From positions 8,617 through 72,616 of the forward strand of contig DASPPB010000014.1 in assembly GCA_035625725.1 (NCBI GenBank): a stretch of 64,000 bases of DNA. The letters are read 5' to 3'. Both the position numbers and the translations under genes were made by a program. The notes below the pieces were generated by a model. That model saw only the letters and a list, made by a program, of their open reading frames with translations, made no database searches and was not told where the DNA came from. Position 1 is the first letter of the stretch. Each line of letters opens with the position of its first letter. Source of the DNA: GJ-E10 sp035625725 (GTDB taxonomy: Bacteria; Pseudomonadota; Gammaproteobacteria; Burkholderiales; Burkholderiaceae_F). This document shows positions 7,826 through 18,749 of the stretch, piece by piece.

Positions 7826-8935
7826 TTAGCTTTGCACCAGCTTGCGGTGGCGCTGAATCGTCATGAGCATGCCGCAGGCCATTCCGATCGTGACGAGCGC
7901 GGTACCGCCGTAACTGATGAGCGGCAGAGGAACTCCGACGACCGGCAATATGCCGCTGACCATCGCCATGTTCACGAACGCATAGGTGAACAAAATCATG
8001 GCCAAAGAAGCCGCGAGCAAGCGCGAAAAAGGCGTAGCCGCGTGTCCGGCGATGGTCAGTGCGCGCGCAACAAGCGCCAGAAACAGCACGATCAGCACGA
8101 GGTTGCCGATCAAACCGAACTCCTCGGAATACACGGCGAAGATAAAGTCGGTCGTGCGTTCGGGGATGAACTCCAGGTGCGTCTGGGTTCCCTGCATCCA
8201 TCCCTTGCCGAAGACGCCTCCCGAGCCAATCGCGATCATCGACTGCAGCGTGTGGAACCCCTTGCCCAGCGGATCGGACATCGGATCGAGCAAAGTGAGG
8301 ATGCGGGCGCGCTGATAGTCGTGCAGCACCGACCAGACCACCGGCAGCGCCGCCAAAATGCCGGCCACGAGGCCAAGGAGCCAACGCCAGGGAAGACCGG
8401 CGAAAAAGATCACGAAAAAGCCGGCCGCCAGCACGAGCAACGCGGTCCCCAGATCGGGCTGACGGGCAATGAGCGCGACCGGAATGAGCACCAGCACGAT
8501 GGCAAACAGAAAGTCGATCGAGCGCAGCGTCCCGGCGCGCCGGTCAAAGTACCAGGCAAGCATCAAGGGCACACCCAGCTTCATGATTTCGGCCGGTTGC
8601 ACGCGCGTGAAGCCGATGTCGAGCCAGCGCTGCGCGCCCTTGACCGATACGCCGATGACCAAAACGCCCACGAGCGCGAGCAGCCCGACGCCATAGACCG
8701 GAACGGCCATGCGCGTGAGCACCCGCGGCGGCAGGCTTGCAAACGCGAGCATGACCAAAGCGGCCAGGAGAAAGTTGCGCAGCTGTCCGGAAAAATTGCC
8801 GGGATGATCGGACGCGGCCGAGTACAGCGTGATGAGCCCCACGAGCGACAGGGCGCCCAGGGTGGCGAGCAGCGCCGGATCGAGCGAGCTGGCAAAGGCG
8901 CGCAGACGCAGTCGCAGGCCGGCGGGGGCGTTCAC
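7826..8935 (-). CDS. rodA: Rod-shape-determining SEDS glycosyltransferase RodA
   Basis: Multi-spanning membrane protein of 369 residues in the SEDS family, the peptidoglycan polymerase of the elongasome that pairs with PBP2. Family signatures include KGAQRWLDIGFTRVQPAEIMKLGVPL, which holds the conserved SEDS P-x-E motif, the segment RQPDLGTALLVLAAG, and the C-terminal VGVPLPLISYGGTALV. Length matches RodA (about 370). It begins 2 bp after the mrdA stop, implying coupled translation with its partner. rlpA follows immediately. Confidence 0.95.
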   Translation of the reverse strand: MNAPAGLRLRLRAFASSLDPALLATLGALSLVGLITLYSAASDHPGNFSGQLRNFLLAALVMLAFASLPPRVLTRMAVPVYGVGLLALVGVLVIGVSVKGAQRWLDIGFTRVQPAEIMKLGVPLMLAWYFDRRAGTLRSIDFLFAIVLVLIPVALIARQPDLGTALLVLAAGFFVIFFAGLPWRWLLGLVAGILAALPVVWSVLHDYQRARILTLLDPMSDPLGKGFHTLQSMIAIGSGGVFGKGWMQGTQTHLEFIPERTTDFIFAVYSEEFGLIGNLVLIVLFLALVARALTIAGHAATPFSRLLAASLAMILFTYAFVNMAMVSGILPVVGVPLPLISYGGTALVTIGMACGMLMTIQRHRKLVQS

Positions 8936-8937
8936 GA

Positions 8938-10893
8938 TCAGTTGCCGCCGCTCGATACGCTGCTAGCGGCCACTGCGGTCTTGTGCGCCGCCGGAGCAAG
9001 GGCGGTCGGCTCGGCCGCGTGCACATTTTGCGGGGCCGCGGGCTCCTTGCCCAGCAGGTAGTAGTCCATCACCTGGCGAGCGATCGGAGCAGCGGCCAGC
9101 GCGCCCCAGCCGCCGTTTTCCACGAGCAGGGCGAGCGCGATCTTCGGCTGAACGCCGCGCTCCGCCGGCGCAAACGCGATGAACAAGGAGTGGTCGCGGT
9201 GGCGCTCCTCGACGTGGCGCTCGTCATACTTTTCGTTTTGGCCGATGCCAACGACCTGCGCAGTTCCGGTCTTGCCGGCTGTCTTGTAGGTACTGCCGAC
9301 AAACGCCGCGTATGCCGTACCCGAGGGGTCGGTCGTCACTCCGACCATGGCGTCGCGCACGAACGCCACGTTTTCCGGGCGCAGGGCAATGCGCCGCGTC
9401 TCGGATGTGACCGTGAATGTGCGCGCGCCCGTGCGCGAATCTTCAATCGCCTTGACCAGATGCGGCTTCATGACGGCACCATCGTTAGCGAGCGTAGCGG
9501 TGGCCTGCGCCAGCTGGATGAGCGTAAAGGCGTTTTTGCCCTGACCGATGCCGATGGAGATGGTCTCGCCGCCAAACCACTTCTGGTGAAAGCGCCGCTC
9601 GTTCCACTCCGTGGAAGGCAAAACCCCCGGCACTTCGCCCTCCATGTCAATGCCCGTAAGATCGCCGAAGCCAAACGGCTTCATGAAATCGTGTATGGCG
9701 TCGACGCCCAAATCGTTGGCAAGCGCGTAATAGTAAACGTCGCTTGAGACAACGATGGACTTGTGCAAGTCCACCACCCCGTGTCCTCCCTTAGGCCCGC
9801 CTTCGCGAAACAGATGGCCACCGTAGGAGTAAAAGCCCGGGTCGAAGGTAACGCTTTCGGGATGGCGCTTGCCCAGCTCGAGGGCGGCTAGCGCCAAAAA
9901 CGGCTTGTAGGTCGAGCCGATGGGGTAGGTGCCGCGCAGGGCACGGTTGAGCAGGGGCTTGTCGATTGAGTTGTTGAGCGCATCCCAGTTCACCGGGTCG
10001 ATTCCTTCGACGAAAAGGTTCGGATCGAAGGTGGGTTTGGACACGAAGGCCAGAATGTCGCCGGTTTCCGGTTCAATGGCGATAAGGGCCCCGCGCCGAT
10101 CGCCGAAGGCGCGCTCGACAATCTCTTGCAACCGGATGTCGACCGACAGAATCAGGTTGTCGCCCGGCACGGAGGGCGTTCTCGTGAGCGTGCGCACCGG
10201 GTGCCCGCCCGCGGTAATCTCGACTTGCTCGATGCCGGTGGTGCCGTGCAGCTGCTCCTCGTAGCTCGACTCCACGCCGATTTTGCCGATGTAATCGGTG
10301 CCGTTGTAGTTGTTCGGGTCGGCGAAGCCGTCGATGCGCTCCTCGTCCTTGGCGCTCACGCGACCGATATAGCCCAGCAAGTGCGAAGCGGTTTCTCCCA
10401 GCGGGTACTGGCGAAAGAGCCGGGCACGCAGCTCCACCCCCGGGAAGCGGTAGCGCTGCGCGGCGAAGCGCGCGACTTCCTCGTCGCTCAAGCGGGTGCG
10501 GATGGGCACCGAGTCCAGATGCTTGTAGTCCTCGAGCGTCTTGTGAAATCGCCGGCGCTCGCGCGCCGAGATTTCGATGACCGTGGAGAGCTCATCGATC
10601 GCGCCATCGAGATCTCCGACCTTTGCCGGTTCGATCTCCAGGGTGTAGGCCGAATAATTCTTGGCGATGATGATGCCGTTGCGGTCCTTGATCAGACCGC
10701 GGTTGGCCGTCACCGGCACGAGCGCGATGCGGTTTTGTTCGGCGCGCGCCAGAAATTCCCCGTGGCGTATGACCTGCAGCCATGCCAGACGCAGGCAAAG
10801 CACCAGAAATCCCAGCGCCACCAAAACCGAGGCCGACACCAGACGCTCGCGAAATTGCGAGACCTCTCGTTCGGGGTTGCGCAACGGCTTCAT
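8938..10893 (-). CDS. mrdA: Penicillin-binding protein 2 (peptidoglycan D,D-transpeptidase)
   Basis: Class B PBP of 651 residues: one N-terminal membrane anchor (SASVLVALGFLVLCLRLAWL), a dimerisation/pedestal region with ANRGLIKDRNGIIIAKNYSAY, and a transpeptidase domain with SxxK motif GSTYKPF near residue 327, the second motif at VVSSDVYYY, and KTGTAQ near 541. It cross-links side-wall peptidoglycan in the rod complex with RodA. The C-terminus has an Ala-rich tail of low complexity. mreBCD, often just upstream, is absent; the neighbouring gene is a divergent LOG-family protein. Confidence 0.95.
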   Translation of the reverse strand: MKPLRNPEREVSQFRERLVSASVLVALGFLVLCLRLAWLQVIRHGEFLARAEQNRIALVPVTANRGLIKDRNGIIIAKNYSAYTLEIEPAKVGDLDGAIDELSTVIEISARERRRFHKTLEDYKHLDSVPIRTRLSDEEVARFAAQRYRFPGVELRARLFRQYPLGETASHLLGYIGRVSAKDEERIDGFADPNNYNGTDYIGKIGVESSYEEQLHGTTGIEQVEITAGGHPVRTLTRTPSVPGDNLILSVDIRLQEIVERAFGDRRGALIAIEPETGDILAFVSKPTFDPNLFVEGIDPVNWDALNNSIDKPLLNRALRGTYPIGSTYKPFLALAALELGKRHPESVTFDPGFYSYGGHLFREGGPKGGHGVVDLHKSIVVSSDVYYYALANDLGVDAIHDFMKPFGFGDLTGIDMEGEVPGVLPSTEWNERRFHQKWFGGETISIGIGQGKNAFTLIQLAQATATLANDGAVMKPHLVKAIEDSRTGARTFTVTSETRRIALRPENVAFVRDAMVGVTTDPSGTAYAAFVGSTYKTAGKTGTAQVVGIGQNEKYDERHVEERHRDHSLFIAFAPAERGVQPKIALALLVENGGWGALAAAPIARQVMDYYLLGKEPAAPQNVHAAEPTALAPAAHKTAVAASSVSSGGN

Positions 10894-11104
10894 GCGTCTT
10901 TCCTACGCGGGCACGGGCGGCCAGCCGCATTCTAATCGGCCCGCAAGCCGGTCGATCCGCGCGCCAGAGGGCCAAGGCGGGCGGATTGCGCGCGATCAGA
11001 TCCGGCATCGGGGCCCTGTGCAATCATTGCCTTGCGTCCCATCGGGGGGCGGCGCCCTCGCCTGTGGCCGGGGCGCTCAATCCTAGCCAGAGGGGGGCTT
11101 CCAA

Positions 11105-12148
11105 ATGAGCGATCACCAAAGCGGCGCACCGGCACCCGAAGGGGCGCATGGGCCCCGGCCGGCCTCGGGCGGGGCGGCGCCGGCCCACCCGGCAAAGCGT
11201 CGGGAGCCATTGCCCTGGCACCGCCCCAAGGAACTCGAGGACGACCCGCTGGCGCAGGAGCGCGTGCAGGCCATTCTCCGCGGACCCAGCTATCGGCTTG
11301 CCGACGAGGACGTCGATTTCTTGGCGCGCGACGATCTGCGGGGACTGCGCCTGCAGCTCGACTACTACAAGACGCAACTGCAGCTCGAGCGGCGCGGGGT
11401 GGAGCACACGATCGTCATCTTTGGCAGCACCCGCATCGCGGAGCCGGCGGCGGCGCGCCGCGCGCTGCAACGGCTGCAGGAGCGATCCGATGCGCTACGC
11501 GGCGCCGACGCGCAGACGCAAGAGCGCTTCGAGCGCGAGCTTGCCGCGGCCGAGCGCATCCATGCCAAGAGCCATTACTACGAGGTCGCGCGCGATCTCG
11601 GCCGGCGCATTGCGCAGGCCGGCAACGGCCCCGAAGACACACGGGTCATGGTCATGACCGGCGGCGGGCCCGGCATCATGGAAGCCGCCAATCGCGGCGC
11701 GTTTGATGTTGGCGCACAGTCGATCGGCCTGAATATCGCGCTGCCGCACGAGCAGTACCCCAACCCCTACATCACGCCGGAGCTATGCCTGCGCTTTCAC
11801 TACTTTGCGCTGCGCAAGCTGCACTTCATGCTGCGCGCCCGCGCCTTGGTCGCATTTCCGGGAGGCTACGGTACCTTCGATGAGCTCTTCGAGACGCTGA
11901 CCCTGATCCAGACGCGCAAGATCAGCCCCGTGCCAGTCGTCCTCGTGGGCAGGGACTACTGGCGCCGTGCCTTCGACGTGGATTTCTTAGTCGACGAGGG
12001 CGTGATCGCGACCGAGGACCGCGACTTGTTCTGGTACGCGGAGACGGCCGCCGAGATCTGGGAGAGCATATTGCACTGGCACCAAAGCAACGGCACGCCG
12101 CTGTACCCGAGCGCGAGCCGCGAATCGGCGTCGGCGCGCCCGCGGTGA
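11105..12148 (+). CDS. LOG-family protein with N-terminal extension
   Basis: A 347-residue Rossmann-fold protein of the lysine decarboxylase-like LOG family (TIGR00730 type). The nucleotide-binding motifs are GGGPGIMEAANRGAF and PGGYGTFDELFETLTLIQT, the second being the PGGxGTxxE active-site signature of phosphoribohydrolases that release a base from nucleoside 5'-monophosphates. Small LOG proteins are about 190-220 residues; here about 100 extra residues precede VIFGSTRIAEPAAARR. The substrate may be AMP-like or cytokinin-like nucleotides, which is inference. A GAGGGGGG ribosome site precedes ATG 11105. It overlaps the next gene as GTGA, so the two are likely translated together. Confidence 0.85.
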   Translation: MSDHQSGAPAPEGAHGPRPASGGAAPAHPAKRREPLPWHRPKELEDDPLAQERVQAILRGPSYRLADEDVDFLARDDLRGLRLQLDYYKTQLQLERRGVEHTIVIFGSTRIAEPAAARRALQRLQERSDALRGADAQTQERFERELAAAERIHAKSHYYEVARDLGRRIAQAGNGPEDTRVMVMTGGGPGIMEAANRGAFDVGAQSIGLNIALPHEQYPNPYITPELCLRFHYFALRKLHFMLRARALVAFPGGYGTFDELFETLTLIQTRKISPVPVVLVGRDYWRRAFDVDFLVDEGVIATEDRDLFWYAETAAEIWESILHWHQSNGTPLYPSASRESASARPR

Positions 12149-13539
12149 AGATCGCCTTCCACGGGGCCGACCGCACGGTGACGGGTTCGTGCCACCTCGT
12201 CGAATGTGCCGGGGTTCGCCTGCTCGTGGACTGCGGTCTGGTGCAGGGCGAAGGCGAGACCGAGGAGCGCAATCGCCAGCCCTTCGGTTTTGCCCCTGCG
12301 GACATCGATTTCGTGCTGCTCACGCACGCGCACCTGGATCACTGCGGGCGGCTGCCACTGCTGGCCAAACGGGGTTTCCGCGGCGAGATCGTCGCAACCG
12401 CGGCCACACGCGAGTTGGCGCGGGTCGTCATGCTCGATGCGGCCCACCTGCAAGAAGAGGAGCTCCGCCGCAATCAGCGCCGCCGGCCGCACCGGTCTGC
12501 CGCGCGCACCGAGGCGGAGGCCGACGCGCTCTACACCGTACTCGATGCGCTCAATTGCCTGGATCGGTTCGGGCGCGCCCCGACGTACGGGCAGGCGCTC
12601 GAGCTCGCGCCGGGCGTGCGGGTCACGTTTTTCGATGCCGGCCACATCCTGGGCTCGGCGAGCCTGTACCTGGAACTCGAAGAGGACGGCGGCCGGCGAA
12701 CGGTTACCTTCTCCGGTGACCTGGGCAACCGGGGCCGGCCGCTGTTGCGCGCGCCCGTCGCGCCGCCGGCTTCCGACATCGCCGTGGTGGAGACAACCTA
12801 CGGCGATCGCCTGCACAAGCCGATCGGCCCCTCGATCGAGGAGTTCTACGCGGCGATCAACGGAGCGTTTGCGCGCGGAGGCAACGTGGTGATTCCGACT
12901 TTTGCGCTCGAGCGGGCGCAGGAGGTGCTGTGGTATCTGCGGGAGGGCCGGGAACAGGGACGTTTACCGCCCCTTCTGCAGGTCTTTTTGGATTCCCCGA
13001 TGGCGATATCGGCCACCCAGATCTTCGAGCACCATCCGGAGTGTTTCGAGCCCCACGTCGCCCGGCAATTCGGCGCCGGCAAGGATCCTTTCGCGCTCCC
13101 GGGCCTGCACTTTACGCGCGAGGCCGTCGACAGCATCGCGATCAACCGGTTTCGAAGCGGTGCGGTCATCCTGGCCGGCGCCGGCATGTGCAATGGCGGC
13201 CGGGTGCGTCACCATCTGCGTCAGAACCTGTGGCGCGAGAGCTGCGCCATCGTATTCGTCGGCTACGCCGCCCGCGGAACGCTCGCCCGGCGCATCATCG
13301 ACGGAGCTGCGAGCGTGCACATTTTCGAAGAAGAGGTCCGCGTTCGCGCAAGCATTCACACGATCAACGGGTTTTCGGCGCATGCCGACCGCGACGAACT
13401 GCTCGAATGGCATCACCGGGTCGCTCCCCGCCGCACGTTTCTCGTGCACGGCGAGGAAGACGTGATGCGGATCTTCGCGGCACAGCTGCACGACACCGAG
13501 GTGCAGATGCCCGAGTTCGGGCAGTCATACGAGTTGTGA
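12145..13539 (+). CDS. Metallo-beta-lactamase/beta-CASP RNase-like protein
   Basis: A 464-residue member of the beta-CASP MBL family (CPSF73/YSH1-like). Zinc ligands are seen in THAHLDHCGRLPLL, DAGHILGSASLYLEL, SGDLGNRGRPLL and FSAHADRDELLEWH, with a C-terminal VHGEE; beta-CASP elements are TTYGDRLHK, LDSPMAISAT and GAGMCNGGRVRHHL. Such proteins are usually RNA endo- or exonucleases; no KH or other extra RNA-binding domain is present. The start is GTG at 12145, overlapping the TGA of the LOG gene. The gene is convergent with cysN 40 bp downstream; a GAGGCG/CGCCTC inverted repeat lies in that gap but lacks a T-tract. Confidence 0.88.
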   Translation: MKIAFHGADRTVTGSCHLVECAGVRLLVDCGLVQGEGETEERNRQPFGFAPADIDFVLLTHAHLDHCGRLPLLAKRGFRGEIVATAATRELARVVMLDAAHLQEEELRRNQRRRPHRSAARTEAEADALYTVLDALNCLDRFGRAPTYGQALELAPGVRVTFFDAGHILGSASLYLELEEDGGRRTVTFSGDLGNRGRPLLRAPVAPPASDIAVVETTYGDRLHKPIGPSIEEFYAAINGAFARGGNVVIPTFALERAQEVLWYLREGREQGRLPPLLQVFLDSPMAISATQIFEHHPECFEPHVARQFGAGKDPFALPGLHFTREAVDSIAINRFRSGAVILAGAGMCNGGRVRHHLRQNLWRESCAIVFVGYAARGTLARRIIDGAASVHIFEEEVRVRASIHTINGFSAHADRDELLEWHHRVAPRRTFLVHGEEDVMRIFAAQLHDTEVQMPEFGQSYEL

Positions 13540-13579
13540 GGCGAACCGTCGCGCGCCGCCTCGGCATCTTGCCCGGGCC

Positions 13580-14890
13580 CTAGCCGGCGCCCAGCATTCC
13601 GGCGGCGACCGTGTCGTTGCGCGTCGCATCGACGAGGATAAAGCTCCCGGTGCAACGAAAGCGCTCGTAGTCGTCGGCAATCACTGGCGTTTGGGTCGCG
13701 AGTTCCAGGCGAACGATGTCGTTGGCCTGCACCGGGCCGTCGTGCTCTTCCCACCGCAAGGTCTCGATGTCTAGGCGGGCAACGACGCGCCCCACCCGCG
13801 CGCGCGTCTCCTGCGTGGCTTGCCGCAGCAGATATTCGCGCTGCCGCTCAAGGCCCTGCGCGTCAAGCCAGCAGACTGTGCTCGTGAACTGCGAGGTCGC
13901 CCGCGGGGACGGTTCGTCGGCTCGGCTGAGCAAGTCGCCGCGCGAGATGTCGATGTCGTCGACCAGACTCACCAGTACCGATTCGCCTGCCACCGCCCGC
14001 TCGCGGGCCTGCGCTCCGATGGTGAGGGCCCGTACGGTCGAGCGCCGGCCACTGGCAAGGACAAGCACCTCATCGCCCCGTGCCAAGCTGCCCGATTCGA
14101 TGCGCCCGGCATAGCCCCGGAAATCCGGTTCGGAAGCCCGACACACCCACTGTACCGGCAGGCGCAAGGGTGCCTGGGCGTCGGATTCGTGCGCCGGCGC
14201 GCGCTCGAGCAGCTCGATGAGCGTCGGGCCGTCGAACCAGGCGAGGCGCTCGTCGCGACGCACCACATTGGATCCCTCCAGCGCGCTCAGGGGAATGAAA
14301 TCGACCTGAACATGCAAATCGGGCTGGCACGCGAGCCAGTTTTGGAATTGCCCGACGATCCCGGAAAAGTGCGCCGAAGAAAAACCGACCTGGTCCATCT
14401 TGTTGATTGCCACGATCAACTGGCGCACGCCCAGCAGACCCGCGATCGTCGCGTGACGCCGGGTTTGCGCCACGATGCCCTTGCGCGCATCGACGAGCAG
14501 CACGGCCGCATCCGCGGTCGAAGCCGCCGTGACCATGTTGCGGGTGTATTGCAGATGCCCGGGACTGTCGGCGATGATGAACTTGCGCCTTGCGGTCGCG
14601 AAGTAGCGATAGGCGACGTCGATCGTGATGCCCTGTTCGCGCTCTGCAATCAGCCCGTCGGTGAGCAAGGACAGATCCGGTGCGGAGAGCCCGCGCCGGC
14701 GCGCGTTGCGCTGCAGGTTCGCCAGGGTGTCCGTAAGCAGCGCCTTGCTGTCAAACAGCAGCCGCCCGATCAGCGTGCTCTTGCCATCGTCGACACTGCC
14801 GCAGGTGAGAAACCGCAGCACACCCCGATCCTCGCACACCGCCCCGGCTTCCTCGTGAGCACCCTCGCCGATTGTGTCGCCACGTGCCAT
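13580..14890 (-). CDS. cysN: Sulfate adenylyltransferase large (GTPase) subunit CysN
   Basis: A 436-residue GTPase of the EF-Tu class that, with CysD, makes adenosine 5'-phosphosulfate (APS) from sulfate and ATP, driven by GTP hydrolysis. Motifs: P-loop GSVDDGKSTL near residue 33, the switch region EREQGITIDVAYRYF, DSPGH and NKMD. No APS kinase domain is fused at the C-terminus, so this is CysN alone, in keeping with a route that reduces APS directly. It begins one base after the cysD stop and is the last gene of the sulfur cluster. Confidence 0.95.
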   Translation of the reverse strand: MARGDTIGEGAHEEAGAVCEDRGVLRFLTCGSVDDGKSTLIGRLLFDSKALLTDTLANLQRNARRRGLSAPDLSLLTDGLIAEREQGITIDVAYRYFATARRKFIIADSPGHLQYTRNMVTAASTADAAVLLVDARKGIVAQTRRHATIAGLLGVRQLIVAINKMDQVGFSSAHFSGIVGQFQNWLACQPDLHVQVDFIPLSALEGSNVVRRDERLAWFDGPTLIELLERAPAHESDAQAPLRLPVQWVCRASEPDFRGYAGRIESGSLARGDEVLVLASGRRSTVRALTIGAQARERAVAGESVLVSLVDDIDISRGDLLSRADEPSPRATSQFTSTVCWLDAQGLERQREYLLRQATQETRARVGRVVARLDIETLRWEEHDGPVQANDIVRLELATQTPVIADDYERFRCTGSFILVDATRNDTVAAGMLGAG

Positions 14891-14891
14891 G

Positions 14892-15824
14892 TCAGAAATA
14901 TCCTTCGCGTTTGCGCCGTTCCATGGACGCTTCCGACGTCTGGTCGTCCATGCGCGTGGCCCCGCGCTCGGTGAGCGTAGCGCCCGCGGTTTCGAGAATG
15001 ATCTGTTCGTAATTGACGGCCGTCGAAGCCACCGGACAGGTGCAGGAGATGTCGCCCACCGTGCGAAAACGCACGCTTCGCTCTTCCACCTGCTCGTGGG
15101 CTGCGGCCGGCGTGAGCGCCGTCACCGGCACCAGCGTGCCGTCGCGACAAACAACGGCGCGCCGATGCGCAAAGTACAGAGAGGGCACCTCGAGCTCCTC
15201 GCGCGCGATGTACTGCCATACGTCGAGCTCGGTCCAGTTGCTAATGGGGAACACGCGCATGTGCTCGCCCGGTGCCACGCGCGCGTTGTACAGGTTCCAC
15301 AGCTCCGGGCGTTGGTTCTTCGGATCCCACTGTCCCCAGCCGTCGCGGAAGCTAAACACGCGCTCCTTTGCGCGCGCCTTTTCCTCGTCGCGGCGCGCGC
15401 CGCCAATGCAGGCATCAAAGCCAAACTCGGCTATGGCGTCGAGCAATGTGACGGACTGGTATTTGTTGCGCGACTCCTGCGGCGTGCGCAGCACGACCCG
15501 GCCACGGGCGATCGATTCCTCGACGCTGCGCACGAGCAGGCGTTCCCGAAGTTGCGCGACGCGCCGGTCCCGAAACGCGATGACCTCGGGGAAGTTGTGT
15601 CCCGTGTCCACGTGCAGCAGCGGAAACGGAAAAGGCGCCGGCCGAAAGGCCTTGGTGGCCAGATGCAGCAGCACGATGGAATCTTTGCCGCCCGAAAAGA
15701 GCAGGACCGGATGGGTGCATTGACCGGCAACCTCCCGCAGTATGTGGATCGACTCGGCTTCGAGCCAGTCGAGATGCGACAGGCCGCGGCGGATTGCGCC
15801 GCTTGCCGCCACGGTCGTGCTCAT
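14892..15824 (-). CDS. cysD: Sulfate adenylyltransferase small subunit CysD
   Basis: A 310-residue catalytic subunit of ATP sulfurylase, partner of CysN. It has the PP-loop SGGKDSIVLLHLATKAF, then LLHVDTGHNFPEV, GARRDEEKARAKERVFSFRD, WDPKNQRPELWNLYN and a C-terminal ERRKREGYF, all hallmarks of CysD. The chosen ATG at 15824 overlaps the cysH stop as ATGA; an upstream in-frame ATG at 15875 would overlap cysH by more than 50 bases and adds residues not seen in the family. It acts in the cytosol in sulfate activation. Confidence 0.95.
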   Translation of the reverse strand: MSTTVAASGAIRRGLSHLDWLEAESIHILREVAGQCTHPVLLFSGGKDSIVLLHLATKAFRPAPFPFPLLHVDTGHNFPEVIAFRDRRVAQLRERLLVRSVEESIARGRVVLRTPQESRNKYQSVTLLDAIAEFGFDACIGGARRDEEKARAKERVFSFRDGWGQWDPKNQRPELWNLYNARVAPGEHMRVFPISNWTELDVWQYIAREELEVPSLYFAHRRAVVCRDGTLVPVTALTPAAAHEQVEERSVRFRTVGDISCTCPVASTAVNYEQIILETAGATLTERGATRMDDQTSEASMERRKREGYF

Positions 15825-16546
15825 GCCGCTTCCCGCAGGCGGATCGTCCGGGTCTCCGAGCGATGCAGGCCGCACTCCTTGGTGTCAGGGTCCTCCCACC
15901 ACCAGCGCCCCGCGCGGGGCTGCTCCCCGACGCTGACCGCACGCGTGCAAGGCGCGCAGCCGATGCTCGGATAGCCCTGGTCGTGCAGGCTGTTGTAGGG
16001 CACCGCATTGGTACGCAGGTACTGCCAGACCTGCTGCTCGCTCCAGTCAAACAGGGGGTTGAATTTTTCCAGGCAGTAGGCCAGATCGTATTCGCGCGGC
16101 GGTAGCGCATCGCGCGTCACGGACTGCTGCGCACGCAGTCCCGTGATCCAAGCGCGCTTGGCCCAGAGCGCGCGCGCCAGGGGCTGGACCTTGCGCACCG
16201 CGCAGCAGGCCTTGCGGTTTTCCACGGACTGGTAAAAGCCGTTGACGCCGTTGGCGCGAACAAGGTCGCTCAGCGCCTGCGGATCGGGGTGGACGGTCTC
16301 GAATGAGGCCCCGTAGTGCTCGCGTACCTTCTGCATCAAGGCGTACGTCGGCTCGGGCAAGCGACCGGTATCGAGGGTGACGATGGCAATGTCGAGGCGG
16401 CTCTTGCGGATGAGGTCGAAGACGACCATGTCCTCGGCGCCAAAACTCGTCGAAAAAACGGCGGGAGCCAGGCCGGCGGCTTCTTGCAGCAAGGCCAGGG
16501 CGGAAGCAACCGGGCTCTCCAGTCCGGACGGGGGATTCATCAGCAT
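15821..16546 (-). CDS. cysH: Assimilatory adenylyl-sulfate (APS) reductase
   Basis: A 241-residue reductase that turns activated sulfate into sulfite using thioredoxin. It contains STSFGAEDMVVFDLI (PP-loop variant), LDTGRLPEPTY and, importantly, both Cys pairs KACCAVRKVQPL (near residue 114) and GCAPCTRAV (near 198). These ligate a [4Fe-4S] cluster and mark the APS-using type rather than the PAPS-using enterobacterial enzyme. The catalytic Cys is in TKECGLH at the C-terminus. Start ATG 16546 has a GGAGAG site; a second ATG at 16540 overlaps the upstream stop as TGATG. Confidence 0.94.
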   Translation of the reverse strand: MLMNPPSGLESPVASALALLQEAAGLAPAVFSTSFGAEDMVVFDLIRKSRLDIAIVTLDTGRLPEPTYALMQKVREHYGASFETVHPDPQALSDLVRANGVNGFYQSVENRKACCAVRKVQPLARALWAKRAWITGLRAQQSVTRDALPPREYDLAYCLEKFNPLFDWSEQQVWQYLRTNAVPYNSLHDQGYPSIGCAPCTRAVSVGEQPRAGRWWWEDPDTKECGLHRSETRTIRLREAA

Positions 16547-17044
16547 GGGGAAGCTCTCCGAAAAAGAGGCAGCGGGGGATCGACCGAGCCCTGATAGACA
16601 TCCGAAAACGGGGAAAATGACTGCAGGGCGCGGACGGGATCGCAGTCCGCGCGCAGTGCAAAGCTGTCAAAACCCACCCGACGCAGCGCAAAGAGCTGGT
16701 CGGGCAGGATGTCACCCAAGGCACGCAGTTCCCCGCGCCAGCCGTAGCGATTGCGCAACAGCACCGCGCTCGAGTAGCCGCGTCCGTCGGTGAATTTGGG
16801 GAACTGCACGCCAAGGAGCGCAATCCAGTGGAAAAACTCGACGGCGCACGCCGGATCGTCGGTCGGCGTGAGCCAGATGCCGGCGCGGCCGCTGGCGCGC
16901 ACGCGCTCGGTTTGCGCCACCACGAGTTCGAGCGGCAGCAAGGCACCGGGCGAACCGTCCCATTGGGCTGCGCTGTGGATGAGGCGCCAGCGGTCCGGGA
17001 CGACGCGCGGCACCCCGCCCAACAGGCGAATGAGATGCGCGCCG

Positions 17045-17052
<8 letters not shown>
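16540..17052 (-). CDS. DUF934 family protein of the sulfite reductase operon
   Basis: A 170-residue protein of the DUF934 family, found almost only next to siroheme sulfite reductase genes in proteobacteria and presumed to help sulfite reduction. Recognisable segments are WLTPTDDPACAVEFFHWIALLGVQFPKF, then TDGRGYSSAVLLRNRYGWRGELRALGD, and the C-terminal VGFDSFALR. I chose ATG 17052, which overlaps the cysI stop by 8 bases; a longer frame upstream is the cysI region read out of frame. The precise biochemical role is not known; an electron-transfer or assembly helper is inference. Confidence 0.9.
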
Positions 17053-18739
<1,687 letters not shown>

Positions 18740-18749
18740 GCGCGATCCT

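Noticed and set aside
7832..9061. 409-codon open frame on the plus strand, antisense to rodA and mrdA
   Set aside because: It is rich in Gln, His, Arg and Asp in the way antisense frames of GC-rich genes are, has no family likeness, and lies opposite certain genes.
13538..13562. GAGGCG/CGCCTC inverted repeat between the beta-CASP gene and cysN
   Set aside because: Stem is short, loop long and no T-run on either strand; not enough for a terminator call.
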